Positions 9,001 to 16,703 are shown, counted from the stretch's first letter. The stretch: 20,557 nt of DNA from a virus (IMGVR_UViG_3300035670_010947:1-20557); one strand, 5' to 3'. The notes: generated by a model not told the origin, from the sequence alone. Made by a program: numbers and translations.

Positions 9001-12000
9001 AATATTATCTATATTAAAAGTCAGGGTTGCGTCATTATTAATTCCAGCCCATTCTGGACGCACCCATGCTTCAAGGGTCCCTTCATCTAATGAGATTGAA
9101 GATATAGATGGAATATTAACCACTACATCATCATTAAACATTAAACCTTCGCCAAATCGACCCTCTATGAAGTTGAGAACGCCCTTGTAATCTATATTAC
9201 CTGGTGATAAATAATCCCGTCCTAATATCCAATTTCCAAAGATTAGCTCTTGAATGTTGGGATTTATCTTGGTGAAAGACTTTACTAATTCCTTGTAAGA
9301 TGGTAAAGTTGGTCCCTTTGGAAATGATTGTAGTACACCCTTAATGGCATCGCGATATAATTCTCTATCAGTATTGACACCAAAGCTTCTAAAGAATGGA
9401 ATGTTTGTAAGGCTTCCAAAATTGACCCTCAGGGCCTCTCTGAGTGCGCCGTACCTATAGGTGACGAAATACTGCTCGCCCTCCTCTATCGCATCATTAA
9501 TGCTCCAATCTATTGTGTTATCACCGTACTCATACCATACAACTAGATTGTCTGCAACATATGTATAGTCCAAGAAGATAAATCCAAAACGATAGTCTAC
9601 AGCAATAGCAGTACCTATTTCTGGCATCTCAGAAGTTAAATATGTTATTTCAAACATTTCTCCAGCTGAGAATCCAGAATCACCAGGAATATTTATGGTC
9701 ATCTTACCATCAGCTATGGTAACGCTTGCTCTAACAACTATCTTAGAAACACCTACGGGATCTAACTTTGGCCTACTTACTGTTGCATCATTTTCTGCTG
9801 GTACCTCAACTCTTATCCTGGACAGATTATTATTTACATTGATAATCTTAAATCTATCGCCATTCTTATCTATTAAGTAATCGTTATCTGTATCTACACC
9901 TGCTAGGCTGACTGGCGTAGAGATATCAACTCTGGCCACACCAGGAGAGATTATATCAACATCTGCAATCTGAAGCTTGTCTAGTTTGGATATATTTAAA
10001 TCATCATCAAATGCAACTGTATCTCTCAGGACTGTTTTGGCATTATAAAATGTTGTAGCTGTGGCATCAAATATTGTTATAATAAAATCTGAACCGTTTG
10101 TATTTAGTCTTTTTCTCTGTCTCTTTTTAAAATCAATAACGTTATCTTCGAAGTATACAGAAGTAACATCGTAAAGGTTTCTTCCACCATTTTTAACTGT
10201 TAATTGCAACTCTTCTTTAGATGCTTCTGGAAGTCGGTCACCTTGATAGCTTGAATTTAAGTTTGCGCCCTTTAGATCAGAAATTTTAAATATACTGTTT
10301 ATACTGGTAATTTTATTTGGAACTAAGGCTGTATAATCTTCTAGAACGTCACAGACTATCTGCCTATTTCCATCAGGATCTTGCGCATCAGTTACTCCAT
10401 CATACATTCTTAATGAGTTTTCAAGATCAAGTATTGAGACTGTATTGTTATCATTTGATAGCTTTTGATATATGATTTCTGCAGTAGATATATCATCTGG
10501 GCTATTCTTCTTCTTTGCGGCACCTGATGCAGTTATGATATTTTTATATCTTGTATCAACATCTCCATAGCTATACTTTGCAGTACCTACAACTACCTCT
10601 TGATCTTTTCTTATGGCTACATAGATTATTCCATGATCATAATCTACTGTGTAGTCTCCAACCTTTCTCAGTCTAGATATATTTTCTTCAAACTTGGTTC
10701 CCTTTGAATCTACAAACGCTCTAGATATTCCACCGTCCGAAGTTTTGAATAGAGAAGGAGTAAGATTAATTGATTCGAACCATTTTTCATTTTTAAAGAT
10801 GTTATCATTACTTAGTTCTAGGGAAGAGTTTGTTATCATTCCAATGCTATCAAGGTTATTATTTAGAATTCTTTCCTTATCTAAATTAATAACAAATCCC
10901 TTTGTTCCAATAATTACTTCGGAATTTACTGTTGGTGGTATAACATCATTATTGCCGATACTTGCAGAGGTGATTAAGTTATTTGAATCTGGATCTCCAA
11001 AATACTGTATGTTAGCATCTAATATGGTTGCGGATCCATTTACCCCTTTTATCTCTCTGAAAAAGTAGTTTGTAGAATTTTGAGAGATAAGTTCTGCAGG
11101 AATTCCTGGTGAGAAAATAATGCTGTTATTTGAAGCATTTGATATAATTTTGGCTCTAAAAGCTGGGACAATAAACTCACCAACTACAGCCAATTCTTCA
11201 TTATCTATATTTAAGAATATAGCTTCTTCATCTTTTTCAGTTTTAACTTCGGGAGATCTATTCCCTGAAAAAGCAATCTCGGTTGCTGTATGAAATAATG
11301 GATTGTAAACTTCTCCAGTAGTTTGATTCAATATTCTAAATACATCAGTGATTGGAGCGTTTGCAGTTTTTATTCTAAATGATTGGCTCAATCTATTTTC
11401 AACAAATTCAGGCATGACCTCAATATGGCTTTTTGCAAGATAATCTATATCTTTTGCAAATACTTCTTCATATTGAATGGTTATTTCAGCTTCATCATTT
11501 GAAAGCTCTCTGTTTGGAGTGGCTACGAAATCTTGATTATATATTGAATAATCTAAATCTCTAGAGAATTCTTTTCTGTAATAGTATGTCGCAACAACGT
11601 TATCCTGCCCAGTTCCCTCTCCAACCTTTTGAGCGCCAGCAACATATACCTCTCCAGTCTCATAATTTATGGAGTACTCTCCAAGCATGGATGGTAAGTT
11701 GCTAATATTGAATTTAATTTCTTTCAGAAATGCTTGTGGCCTTTCTTCATAATTTTCTGCCACTTTGAATGTGACACCATTTAAGGATGGTATATCATTA
11801 GTTGCAGTAACTATTGGTGCCTGGCCAAGAAAAAATCTGCTAGAATTAGTTGGTATTGGCTCATTTGTAGATTGTTCAACTCTAGATACCAAAACCTGAT
11901 CTTCTAATATATTCCTGCCTGTATTTTTATAAAGGTAAGATACAACAAAGGTATCTACAATAGATGGCCTTGGAATGTTTCCGAACTCAGATAATAGTAT

Positions 12001-12918
12001 TTGGTTATCTTTTAATTGTGTAAACTTAAATGCAAAATCTTGATCATAGAAATTATCTTTTATGGAATATTTGTATTTCTCTATATTATATGATGTTCCA
12101 AGATTACCATTGCAGTCAGCTTCTTCGCCATAAGCTACATATGTTATTGATAGCAGCTTGATTACTTTTCTATTCTTTAGCGTTATTAAGAATCCATCGA
12201 AGCTATTGGATTCAGAATCAATATTGATTACCTCATTCTCTACCGCCACCTGCTGCAAAGAAATAGGGTAATATGGCACAGATCCACTTCTTGGCAGGGG
12301 GTTATTTGAAGTGTATTCCAAGACCTCTGTTTTTGGAGATACTCCAGTTGCACTTCTAGATACTCTAATTATCTCATATGCATTTTCATTAGCAAGCCTA
12401 TCGGTAGGTCCTGCAGTCCTTGTTCTTAACTCATCAACAACTTCTTCAGATATGTAATTATTGCTAAGAACTTCTCCTATTGTTTTTTGTGCAGTATAAA
12501 ATTCTTCAGCTTGAGCAGATAATATATTTTTTAAGTTCGTATTTTCTAGTTGAAAGAGATCTGGAACAAGCTCAAACATTCTATCTCTAAATGGATTGAT
12601 ATCATCAATTCCCACAAAGAATAGCTCTCTAGAAACAGAGTCGTATGGTATAACTTCTCCCTTTAGAGAGGAGAATAGGACCTCTTGCGTGTCAACAAAT
12701 TTTAGAAGATAATAATTACCAGCAACTTGTGGTCTGGTTTTTACAACAGCTACCTTACCCTCTATACTAACACCAATAACTTCAAGATCTGATACAGCCC
12801 CATTTAAAGATGAAACTTCAAAGTTATCAATGGATATCAGGGATGATAGATCTTGAGTAAAGGTGATCTTTAACTCTGTAGTAGATGGTATAGAAAAAGC
12901 GACTGGTCTTAGAGACAT
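3082..12918 (-). CDS. Giant multidomain baseplate/tail protein (gpI-position, LamG-rich)
   Basis: A 3278-residue protein, ATG 12918 to TAA 3084-3082, with AAGG 6 bases before the start. It directly follows Baseplate J, where P2-like phages encode tail protein gpI. Residues about 110-170 (LVPDLFQLEN onward) form a helical segment like a gpI N-terminus. The C-terminus has RLKPAHTNALVKF, resembling the PAHT ending of gpI/DUF2313-type tail proteins. Between them lie mainly beta modules. About 410-460, 753-793 and 1100-1137 share a 'Y.v.Y..G.iyv...Y.Y' pattern. Residue 520 onward carries a module also present in the J protein. LamG/concanavalin-like segments lie near 1244-1340 (GTLEAWVRPEW), 1943-2076, 2120-2250 (HHIAASWKL, MHLFIDGQ) and 2885-3170 (GSIELWVSP). 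Residues 2580-2591 are (DGY)4. LamG folds often bind glycans, so host-surface contact is plausible but inferred. The gpI assignment rests on order plus end motifs; it could instead be a large fibre. Confidence 0.9.
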   Translation of the reverse strand: MSLRPVAFSIPSTTELKITFTQDLSSLISIDNFEVSSLNGAVSDLEVIGVSIEGKVAVVKTRPQVAGNYYLLKFVDTQEVLFSSLKGEVIPYDSVSRELFFVGIDDINPFRDRMFELVPDLFQLENTNLKNILSAQAEEFYTAQKTIGEVLSNNYISEEVVDELRTRTAGPTDRLANENAYEIIRVSRSATGVSPKTEVLEYTSNNPLPRSGSVPYYPISLQQVAVENEVINIDSESNSFDGFLITLKNRKVIKLLSITYVAYGEEADCNGNLGTSYNIEKYKYSIKDNFYDQDFAFKFTQLKDNQILLSEFGNIPRPSIVDTFVVSYLYKNTGRNILEDQVLVSRVEQSTNEPIPTNSSRFFLGQAPIVTATNDIPSLNGVTFKVAENYEERPQAFLKEIKFNISNLPSMLGEYSINYETGEVYVAGAQKVGEGTGQDNVVATYYYRKEFSRDLDYSIYNQDFVATPNRELSNDEAEITIQYEEVFAKDIDYLAKSHIEVMPEFVENRLSQSFRIKTANAPITDVFRILNQTTGEVYNPLFHTATEIAFSGNRSPEVKTEKDEEAIFLNIDNEELAVVGEFIVPAFRAKIISNASNNSIIFSPGIPAELISQNSTNYFFREIKGVNGSATILDANIQYFGDPDSNNLITSASIGNNDVIPPTVNSEVIIGTKGFVINLDKERILNNNLDSIGMITNSSLELSNDNIFKNEKWFESINLTPSLFKTSDGGISRAFVDSKGTKFEENISRLRKVGDYTVDYDHGIIYVAIRKDQEVVVGTAKYSYGDVDTRYKNIITASGAAKKKNSPDDISTAEIIYQKLSNDNNTVSILDLENSLRMYDGVTDAQDPDGNRQIVCDVLEDYTALVPNKITSINSIFKISDLKGANLNSSYQGDRLPEASKEELQLTVKNGGRNLYDVTSVYFEDNVIDFKKRQRKRLNTNGSDFIITIFDATATTFYNAKTVLRDTVAFDDDLNISKLDKLQIADVDIISPGVARVDISTPVSLAGVDTDNDYLIDKNGDRFKIINVNNNLSRIRVEVPAENDATVSRPKLDPVGVSKIVVRASVTIADGKMTINIPGDSGFSAGEMFEITYLTSEMPEIGTAIAVDYRFGFIFLDYTYVADNLVVWYEYGDNTIDWSINDAIEEGEQYFVTYRYGALREALRVNFGSLTNIPFFRSFGVNTDRELYRDAIKGVLQSFPKGPTLPSYKELVKSFTKINPNIQELIFGNWILGRDYLSPGNIDYKGVLNFIEGRFGEGLMFNDDVVVNIPSISSISLDEGTLEAWVRPEWAGINNDATLTFNIDNIGEESFYLRSGSNPFSAENNWDIMPIKNISLAGGSDYTGRSLLLFNYRSDSSKIQGLDVGYFGIYKEQENLDRTVNSKTSAVFKVDMIGANYNELTKAVNSVELEVPCGDEAVSESYFVVGELGPGSFVGGPFPTELSPPANAYNAGSLIVPDGNRTVGLSLNLKHVEGFEFEIEDSDTKSDLLSNFEPPYYVKPCKCYVVNNVSTLEKFNDLKIRVELDAAFSLFTFKNTSNIIDQTPESFILVDELGIFYQVTGFYNSSGKLFTRSIPDDILKVEVKKFGINNTDLATKGRIAINNSEPIGKVKLFAKTAQILSKYNPSKSILALDFQKEFVINWSNYHKFEINRRPIENIVDIKIDTVTTSMFYTDAILSCNLSLDLDIIDRNFKGHAIGVFTKYALSTIDISRINGTIYNKFTPKDIHIGGEGWSPSRVPFSINRGDYPKSPVGEPPGAESNGGIFIWFDELCKSPLSEEIGQWIYRVRYNRTTQVPSDVVVSSGGWTNTYEYINTNYNLSGNITTDGEFSSVSRSYREESTNNCDTGIACEATFRYCGNQLLEDFGWSKIDEAETDLINVVIGGRETQSGKWVKFGDFNTSISDGIYRLGPSVDYFDCTEEDKVLGNLLYTSNPCPNGDLEYVVSMKVSQYDPSIAGSLIGYFSGLINGNFTGIVPISLTDADLSVKLALGLTVDSQPIVLVVDGTNNSIIEYIPYIWNDGEFHEYRLVKNNETKRVSIYIDNFFVERTPFGQFENPTFDGYQPFEGPNICLYLFDNSISDIYSYHSTYIPNVADIDLIFYSASEVSGTKYLESNDTIISTDSRVDFSFTVDGRDGAGELSYDEYGYEGYADFYGVDEMFITSDRRRYLVDTGVSEGDRRFSIFKDGKGFLNFRIFDDSLKRLGQAGMLNLATNIKHFRPGDLHHIAASWKLNTINNKDEMHLFIDGQEAPNIFKFGGKIPVRLNDKFRDISKEVLYDFLAKDIVFCPQYTDGTVTAGNAIFSSYQAVFTQDMIGRSLIFESSENAPDLVNQEYIIKSVIDSNNVTLGRGDNVEIISFNTSASDIVFKFPPTAGVIAPILTDLRNSRLAIFRTRPNGSIEEMAGVFYTIEFGEVNILKGTNVINPKFRANLDTRIIEFVGKNNLCKTVATVQPTDVDIHIRTYGLNLENVKSKLSLSSSSYLNNESNFSGKSVIKNVHAEPVSFEDIKIRRIIVDKTAIQPINPEPKEGLGYYFDFEILLDNSNKYHSVSSEEGNVYKQNLGRFLTLTFDSDNVQFCKYDGYDGYDGYDGYGALLKESFITIHGTTVSGDAYEFFSINKNGSYDTSNLFKTVTKITGRLLVVDPDYMDTAVISLKEKDLLSVSNNGGSRCEVFDYVNDHMILTTFGSSGTYPFELHPGFYDIEFPAYLRLNLPEVGHKLYVGSNFEEEEQFGGIIDQFRIISEMSNDTRVTEAYTAGTRSITDEYNKSNPACADSQTLTLIPFNNPIKMQSRRLRNTKFLDQVNNISYTLSRDKQEALLEVVNNPNLFISQMLNWGYTLDEATRTFYEVHKAGGGPLFNEADFYRNAEEFPKSNKSVNELFKSSGNFTNGKGLLLLNNDGKFRRNEGSIELWVSPVVDTFDDKEFRYYLDIFSGKMERVTSKSSTVIELNNPANKILSVKLLKKTKEFKDLYTPNEAQTIIFDEISRSGISGVLEGGTGSDKDFSIGARLSPDGTKIFLAESLPAQNTDVVITYIPLGSSGDRFSIYKNDRNQLVFLMTAGGIDNIVSIDIDWKKNTWHRILCLYKTNSLYDTMRIFCDGDEGGYILYGTGLTYGTGYYYGQYIQKDGQFKNKEYKIPLSDEFKLISIGSDIFGNKNCRARMDNIRFSKIMRSIVTDPAGNAVDINYSENLNTVFPVVQDNATTFLLDFDADMEKVDRFATVMDPERGIYNFDIEVIDNFDKVIDINDGQIEDLIVELVNRLKPAHTNALVKFTKTKC
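5146..5181 (-). repeat. Tandem 9-bp repeat encoding (DGY)4
   Basis: On the plus strand four 9-base units lie head to tail: atagccatc, atatccatc, atagccgtc, atagccatc. They encode DGYDGYDGYDGY (residues 2580-2591 of the giant protein), followed by Gly-Ala. The units differ only at wobble positions, so the peptide repeat is exact while the DNA repeat is slightly diverged. Confidence 0.9.
11265..11361 (-). repeat. Shared 'NxTTGExY' beta module, copy in the giant protein
   Basis: Starting at residue 520 of the giant protein: NAPITDVFRILNQTTGEVY, then a beta-rich continuation to about residue 551. It aligns by eye with two segments of the neighbouring J protein (HTPVLNVSRVTNKTTGEIY and NPPISNIVSVKNSNGVELY). 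The common core is [AP]P[IV]-x-[ND]-[IV]-x-x-[IV]-x-N-x-x-x-G-x-x-Y with one gap. The function is unknown. Confidence 0.5.
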
Positions 12919-12924
12919 GTTTTA

Positions 12925-12928
12925 CCTT
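12925..12928 (-). promoter_or_regulatory. Ribosome binding site of the giant gene, overlapping the J stop codon
   Basis: The sequence TAAGGTAAAACATG holds the J stop (TAA, 12929-12927), the AAGG site and, 6 bases later, the giant gene's ATG (12918-12916). The overlap of stop and ribosome binding site favours coupled translation. Confidence 0.7.
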
Positions 12929-15900
12929 AGGTGATTCTAAAATCTTTTCTAGATACGTTTGTAAATGTAATAGTTCCTGCAACTATTGATTGATTATCTA
13001 AAGCCTTTATATAGTTCCTTCTTCCTATCGTTCCGGATTCGTTAAACAAAGATATGTTTGCAGAATCAACGCCACGTACTGTGGTAACTACATTTATTAT
13101 ATCTGAATAATCTATTGTTGTACCAAGTGCCGCACTATTTAATAGGTTAACTACTGCATTGGAAACATTTTCAATTACAGTACTTGATTCTGTAGTAAAG
13201 TCATCGTTTACAATTATCTCTCCTGATACGTCTACAGATAACAATGGAGCTTCCTTAACCAGAACGTCTGCCGTTATACATCTTACGTTTTCTAGACCAG
13301 AAGTAACATCTATAATCAATTTATTTAAATTATATCTAACTGTAATTCTTTCTCCCTCTACTGGTGCCGTAAAACTGTAATCAGAATAATAAGAAAACCC
13401 TGTACCTGGTTGATTCTGTGATTCTATCTTTAATGATCCAGATAGTGATCCAGCTTGTGTTCTAAAGCCTGATGAAACTGAGACTTTGCTTAAACGAGAG
13501 AATCTTTTATCTGTAATTACTCTATTATTTCCTGGGAAATATAACTCTTCAAAATCGTTGGAGTTGTAAATTAAAAGAGAAACTCTTATAATCTCTCCGC
13601 TAGAAAATGATAAGGAATTGTTATAGCTAGTGGATGGAAGTATGAATTCTGTATTTGATAAAGAAGAATCTATATCTCCGACGCCTAAAGCATATAAATT
13701 ATTGCTTAGCTTTTGCCCTATTAAATCTGGAATTACCTCTGGATTGTCTACTGAATAAATATAGTCTACTCTTGCAATTCCAACTGTATCTGGAATTGTA
13801 TTTATGCCCAATGCAGACTTGATATCTCCAGATAGTTTAAACTTTAATCCATCTGTGCTTACACCAGCGGTTACATTTATATCTAGCCTGGTTAGAGTTT
13901 CTCCAGCAATCTTGATTTTTCCAGGGCGTGTTGTGCCAGAAGTGGTTAAAGATAATCTGGTTGGACCTAACTTTTGTGTACCAGTTATATTTTGATTTTC
14001 ATCATACTTATAAAATACTGGTTGATTGCTGTCAGTTATAGTGGAAAGATTGGCAGTAAATAATTTATTTGATAGTGAAGATCCGCTAATTGGAAATAGT
14101 GTAAAGCTGGAGTTTGGCATTAGGGTGATGATTTCCGCAATGTAATCAACATATACATCATCTCCAGTAAGCTCAAGTGCTTCAACATCCTCTAGTATTG
14201 AATTGCTATCCAAAATATCACGAGATGGTAAAGATATAACATTGTTAGCGAATGCACCATCAGTATTTGATATATCATACATTTCAATTTTATTATATGT
14301 TACAGTAACAGTTGAAGACATATCTACAGGACTATCTGTTGGTAATACTATAGTTCTGGCATAATATGATCCATCAGCATTGATAGTATTATATAGCTCT
14401 ACACCATTGCTATTCTTAACCGATACTATGTTGCTAATTGGAGGATTTGAAGAACTTATTATAATTCCTGGAACTAAAACATCTTCATTGTTTTCTACGT
14501 TCTGAATTGTTCCGGTTGTATTTACTGCAGTATATACGGAAATTACTCTACTTATATTATTGCTAACTGTAACTTGATACTCTAGGCCATCCTCAGTTGC
14601 TTCTACCTTAGATACTTCGCCTGAGATGCCATTGCTAGTTCCCCAGTCTATAGAGTTACTTACATTCTTATCTACAATTTGTGGCCCAGAAAATTCTCCA
14701 TTATAATCAATATATTTGTCATAATACAATCTCCAGATATAATTTACTGCAAGGACATCTGCTGGAGAGGGTAGTGTTTTTCCAGATATAACAATTTCAC
14801 CAGTAGAATTCAAGCCAGTTGCAGTACTTATATTCTGAGAATCTATAACATAAATTTCACCAGTTGTCTTGTTGGTGACTCTGCTTACATTTAGAACTGG
14901 AGTATGGTTTAGTTTTAGAATACTTTTATCTGCAGAGCTTATTTTAGAATTTTCTGCAATTATTGATATATCTTGATATACTTCGCTTATCTTCTTGGAA
15001 CCAGAGAATCTAAGTGGATCAACGCTATTTAAACCACTTTTGGTTATTGATTCTAGTCTAACCTTCTTTTCATTGGCTATAAATCTTATCTTATCAAATC
15101 CAAATGGACTTCCACCAGTTTCTGGATTGGTATCTTTTATTAGCTCATAGTTTCCACTTACATTACCATCGGCGTCCACTGTCTTTCCAACTAAAACACC
15201 AGAGCTACTACCTGTTACAGAAATAATTGCATCAACAGGCTGCTGAGGAACTTCTCCAGAATTAAATGCTTTTATTCTTCTCTCTTCTGATGTTAGAGTG
15301 GGATCTAAGCTTCCTTGCCCTAGAATATAATCATTTCTTTCGTCAGCCGCAGAACCGCTTCCAGACTTATCAGTATAGACATAAGACTCAACCACTTCTT
15401 GCAATTGCTTTCCGAGTATATATAAGTCTACCTTACCGCCAGTACCAGACTGTAAAATTCTAAAGCTACCATCATTAACTTGTATTGTCTCAGTACCATC
15501 TCTAAGCATCAGAGTATTTCCAGGTTCAATAACTATAGCGTCAGTAACTCCAGAGATGCTCAATGCAGCGTTTCTATATCCGAATGCTGTTCCGGTATTA
15601 GAGCCGCTAAAAACAGAAAAAACTCTTGCCCTAAATGCTGAATCGCTTTCTGAGTTAGCTCCACCATTAAAGGCGTTTAGATTTGTTACCCTGACAGATT
15701 CTCTCAGGGTGTGGCCAATTATTTGAAAGTTAGATATATTTCCTGAAGAGCCTGTATTCATTGCCCTCACTGGTATTTCTATTGCATATGGATCTGTAAT
15801 GCCTGCTAAGTTTAGACCATTTCTTAATCTATTGGCTGTTGCTGAAAATCTATTTTTCTCTGCAACTGACATTACATATGTTCCAATAGTTTTATATTGC

Positions 15901-16244
15901 AAACCAGAGCTAGACTCTACGTTTGTACCTTCAGGAATTGAAACGTCTGTGGATATATCAGAAATGGTAAATACTACTACACCATTAGCATTAGATCCAG
16001 TTCTTCTGGATATGCCGAAATTATTTGCCCATCTATCTAGGTCTCTACCGGTAGCTGACTCTGGAGATTGTTTTTCAGAAACAATTAGCATAGAGCTATG
16101 AAGCTTTTGGATTTGGTCTGCCTGAACATCAATAAATAAATCTCTAGCTACAGTTCCAGGCTTGGTATCTAAATTTGGTTGAGTTAATCGTAATCTTTCT
16201 ATTATCGAATTTACAATTTCACTAAAGGATCTAAATATTGCCAT
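12927..16244 (-). CDS. Baseplate J-like protein (gpJ / T4 gp6-type), enlarged
   Basis: A 1105-residue protein, ATG 16244, TAA 12929-12927. The first 250 residues carry Baseplate J hallmarks: FSEIVNSIIERLR at the start, the TGRDLDRWANNFGI region (65-78), a beta section with IPEGTNV (103-109), and NGGANSESDSAFRARV (193-208), the conserved 'GG.d.Es...fR.R' element. The C-terminal ~100 residues (IENVSNAVVNLLNSAALG, YSDIINVVTTVRGVDSANI) match the usual J ending. J proteins form the wedge ring of contractile baseplates with gp25. The protein is much longer than P2 gpJ (about 300 residues) or T4 gp6 (about 660). The extra length is a beta-rich insert at roughly 310-1010 containing at least two copies of a repeated module (447-508 and 600-658). 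It sits 9 bases after gp25 and 8 bases before the giant gene, so the three baseplate genes are tightly linked. Family assignment is firm; the insert's role is unknown. Confidence 0.93.
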   Translation of the reverse strand: MAIFRSFSEIVNSIIERLRLTQPNLDTKPGTVARDLFIDVQADQIQKLHSSMLIVSEKQSPESATGRDLDRWANNFGISRRTGSNANGVVVFTISDISTDVSIPEGTNVESSSGLQYKTIGTYVMSVAEKNRFSATANRLRNGLNLAGITDPYAIEIPVRAMNTGSSGNISNFQIIGHTLRESVRVTNLNAFNGGANSESDSAFRARVFSVFSGSNTGTAFGYRNAALSISGVTDAIVIEPGNTLMLRDGTETIQVNDGSFRILQSGTGGKVDLYILGKQLQEVVESYVYTDKSGSGSAADERNDYILGQGSLDPTLTSEERRIKAFNSGEVPQQPVDAIISVTGSSSGVLVGKTVDADGNVSGNYELIKDTNPETGGSPFGFDKIRFIANEKKVRLESITKSGLNSVDPLRFSGSKKISEVYQDISIIAENSKISSADKSILKLNHTPVLNVSRVTNKTTGEIYVIDSQNISTATGLNSTGEIVISGKTLPSPADVLAVNYIWRLYYDKYIDYNGEFSGPQIVDKNVSNSIDWGTSNGISGEVSKVEATEDGLEYQVTVSNNISRVISVYTAVNTTGTIQNVENNEDVLVPGIIISSSNPPISNIVSVKNSNGVELYNTINADGSYYARTIVLPTDSPVDMSSTVTVTYNKIEMYDISNTDGAFANNVISLPSRDILDSNSILEDVEALELTGDDVYVDYIAEIITLMPNSSFTLFPISGSSLSNKLFTANLSTITDSNQPVFYKYDENQNITGTQKLGPTRLSLTTSGTTRPGKIKIAGETLTRLDINVTAGVSTDGLKFKLSGDIKSALGINTIPDTVGIARVDYIYSVDNPEVIPDLIGQKLSNNLYALGVGDIDSSLSNTEFILPSTSYNNSLSFSSGEIIRVSLLIYNSNDFEELYFPGNNRVITDKRFSRLSKVSVSSGFRTQAGSLSGSLKIESQNQPGTGFSYYSDYSFTAPVEGERITVRYNLNKLIIDVTSGLENVRCITADVLVKEAPLLSVDVSGEIIVNDDFTTESSTVIENVSNAVVNLLNSAALGTTIDYSDIINVVTTVRGVDSANISLFNESGTIGRRNYIKALDNQSIVAGTITFTNVSRKDFRIT
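14272..14447 (-). repeat. Shared beta module, J protein copy B
   Basis: Residues 600-658 of the J protein begin NPPISNIVSVKNSNGVELY and end TVTVTYNKIEMYD. They align with copy A (447-508), which ends VLAVNYIWRLYYD, in both the opening motif and the closing 'V.V.Y......YD' strand, suggesting an internal duplication. Confidence 0.55.
14720..14906 (-). repeat. Shared beta module, J protein copy A
   Basis: Residues 447-508 of the J protein begin HTPVLNVSRVTNKTTGEIY and end DVLAVNYIWRLYYD. Its opening is very like the giant protein segment at 11265-11361 (NAPITDVFRILNQTTGEVY). The module is inside the long insert that ordinary J proteins lack. Confidence 0.55.
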
Positions 16245-16250
16245 GATTTT

Positions 16251-16254
16251 TCCT
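16251..16254 (-). promoter_or_regulatory. Ribosome binding site of the J gene, touching the gp25 stop
   Basis: The sequence GCATAAGGAAAAATCATG contains the gp25 stop TAA (16256-16254), AGGA sharing its last base, and the J start ATG after 6 bases. The layout is the same as at the J/giant junction. Confidence 0.7.
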
Positions 16255-16703
16255 TATGCTATTCTAACGGTTACAGACTCTGTAACTGTAGATAGTGCGC
16301 CAGTTTGTACAGAAATAAATATACTGTATAGCCTTGGATCAATTGTATCTCTTTCTGCCGAAATATTTAAAATACTTACGATCCTTTCTGATGGAGATAG
16401 GAATTGTCTTTGTGATTGGCTTTTTTGTAGAGCCATAATTTTTCTAATTGCATCTTCTACTGATGCCTTCATATCTATTTCTAATAGATCTTTATCTACT
16501 GAATAACCTATATCTAAAGCCCCAACATTGCTACCATAACTTTGATGAAATTTATTTTCACCAAGCTTAGTCAGCATGATTTTTACTATATCTTGCCTTA
16601 GCTTATAGTTTTCAGTGACGATAGCTAGGCTACCATCTGTTGCTATTTTGATATCCCCACCCTCTATTTTTAAATCAAAAGACATAGAATTATCCAGCCT
16701 CAT
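16254..16703 (-). CDS. Baseplate wedge protein, gp25/gpW (lysozyme-like fold) family
   Basis: A 149-residue protein, within the usual size of T4 gp25 and P2 gpW. It shows the family layout: a short beta start (DIKIATDGSLAIVT, 17-30), then LRQDIVKIMLTKLGENKF (35-52), then the YGSNVGALDIG element (56-66) equivalent to the conserved '..T..GE....P.yG..l...l', a helix (about 71-92), and closing strands ending TVTESVTVRIA. This protein joins baseplate wedges around the hub and contacts the first sheath ring in contractile tails. It lies directly upstream of J, the standard order. The start is uncertain. ATG 16703 has no Shine-Dalgarno sequence upstream. An internal ATG at 16685 (residue 7, MSFDLKI) has a weak GGA 7 bases before it and would also give a complete domain. 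Confidence 0.92.
   Translation of the reverse strand: MRLDNSMSFDLKIEGGDIKIATDGSLAIVTENYKLRQDIVKIMLTKLGENKFHQSYGSNVGALDIGYSVDKDLLEIDMKASVEDAIRKIMALQKSQSQRQFLSPSERIVSILNISAERDTIDPRLYSIFISVQTGALSTVTESVTVRIA

Noticed and set aside
9740-9990. Cohesin domain as the partner of the dockerin
   Set aside because: The beta-rich segments of the giant protein were inspected for cohesin-like features, but none showed a convincing cohesin pattern by eye.
10694-11068. 124-codon plus-strand open frame
   Set aside because: It lies wholly inside the giant minus-strand gene, has no ribosome site or recognisable protein features, and its residues mirror the opposite-strand codons.
15799-16101. 100-codon plus-strand open frame
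   Set aside because: It is antisense to the conserved N-terminal half of the J protein, which is clearly the real gene.
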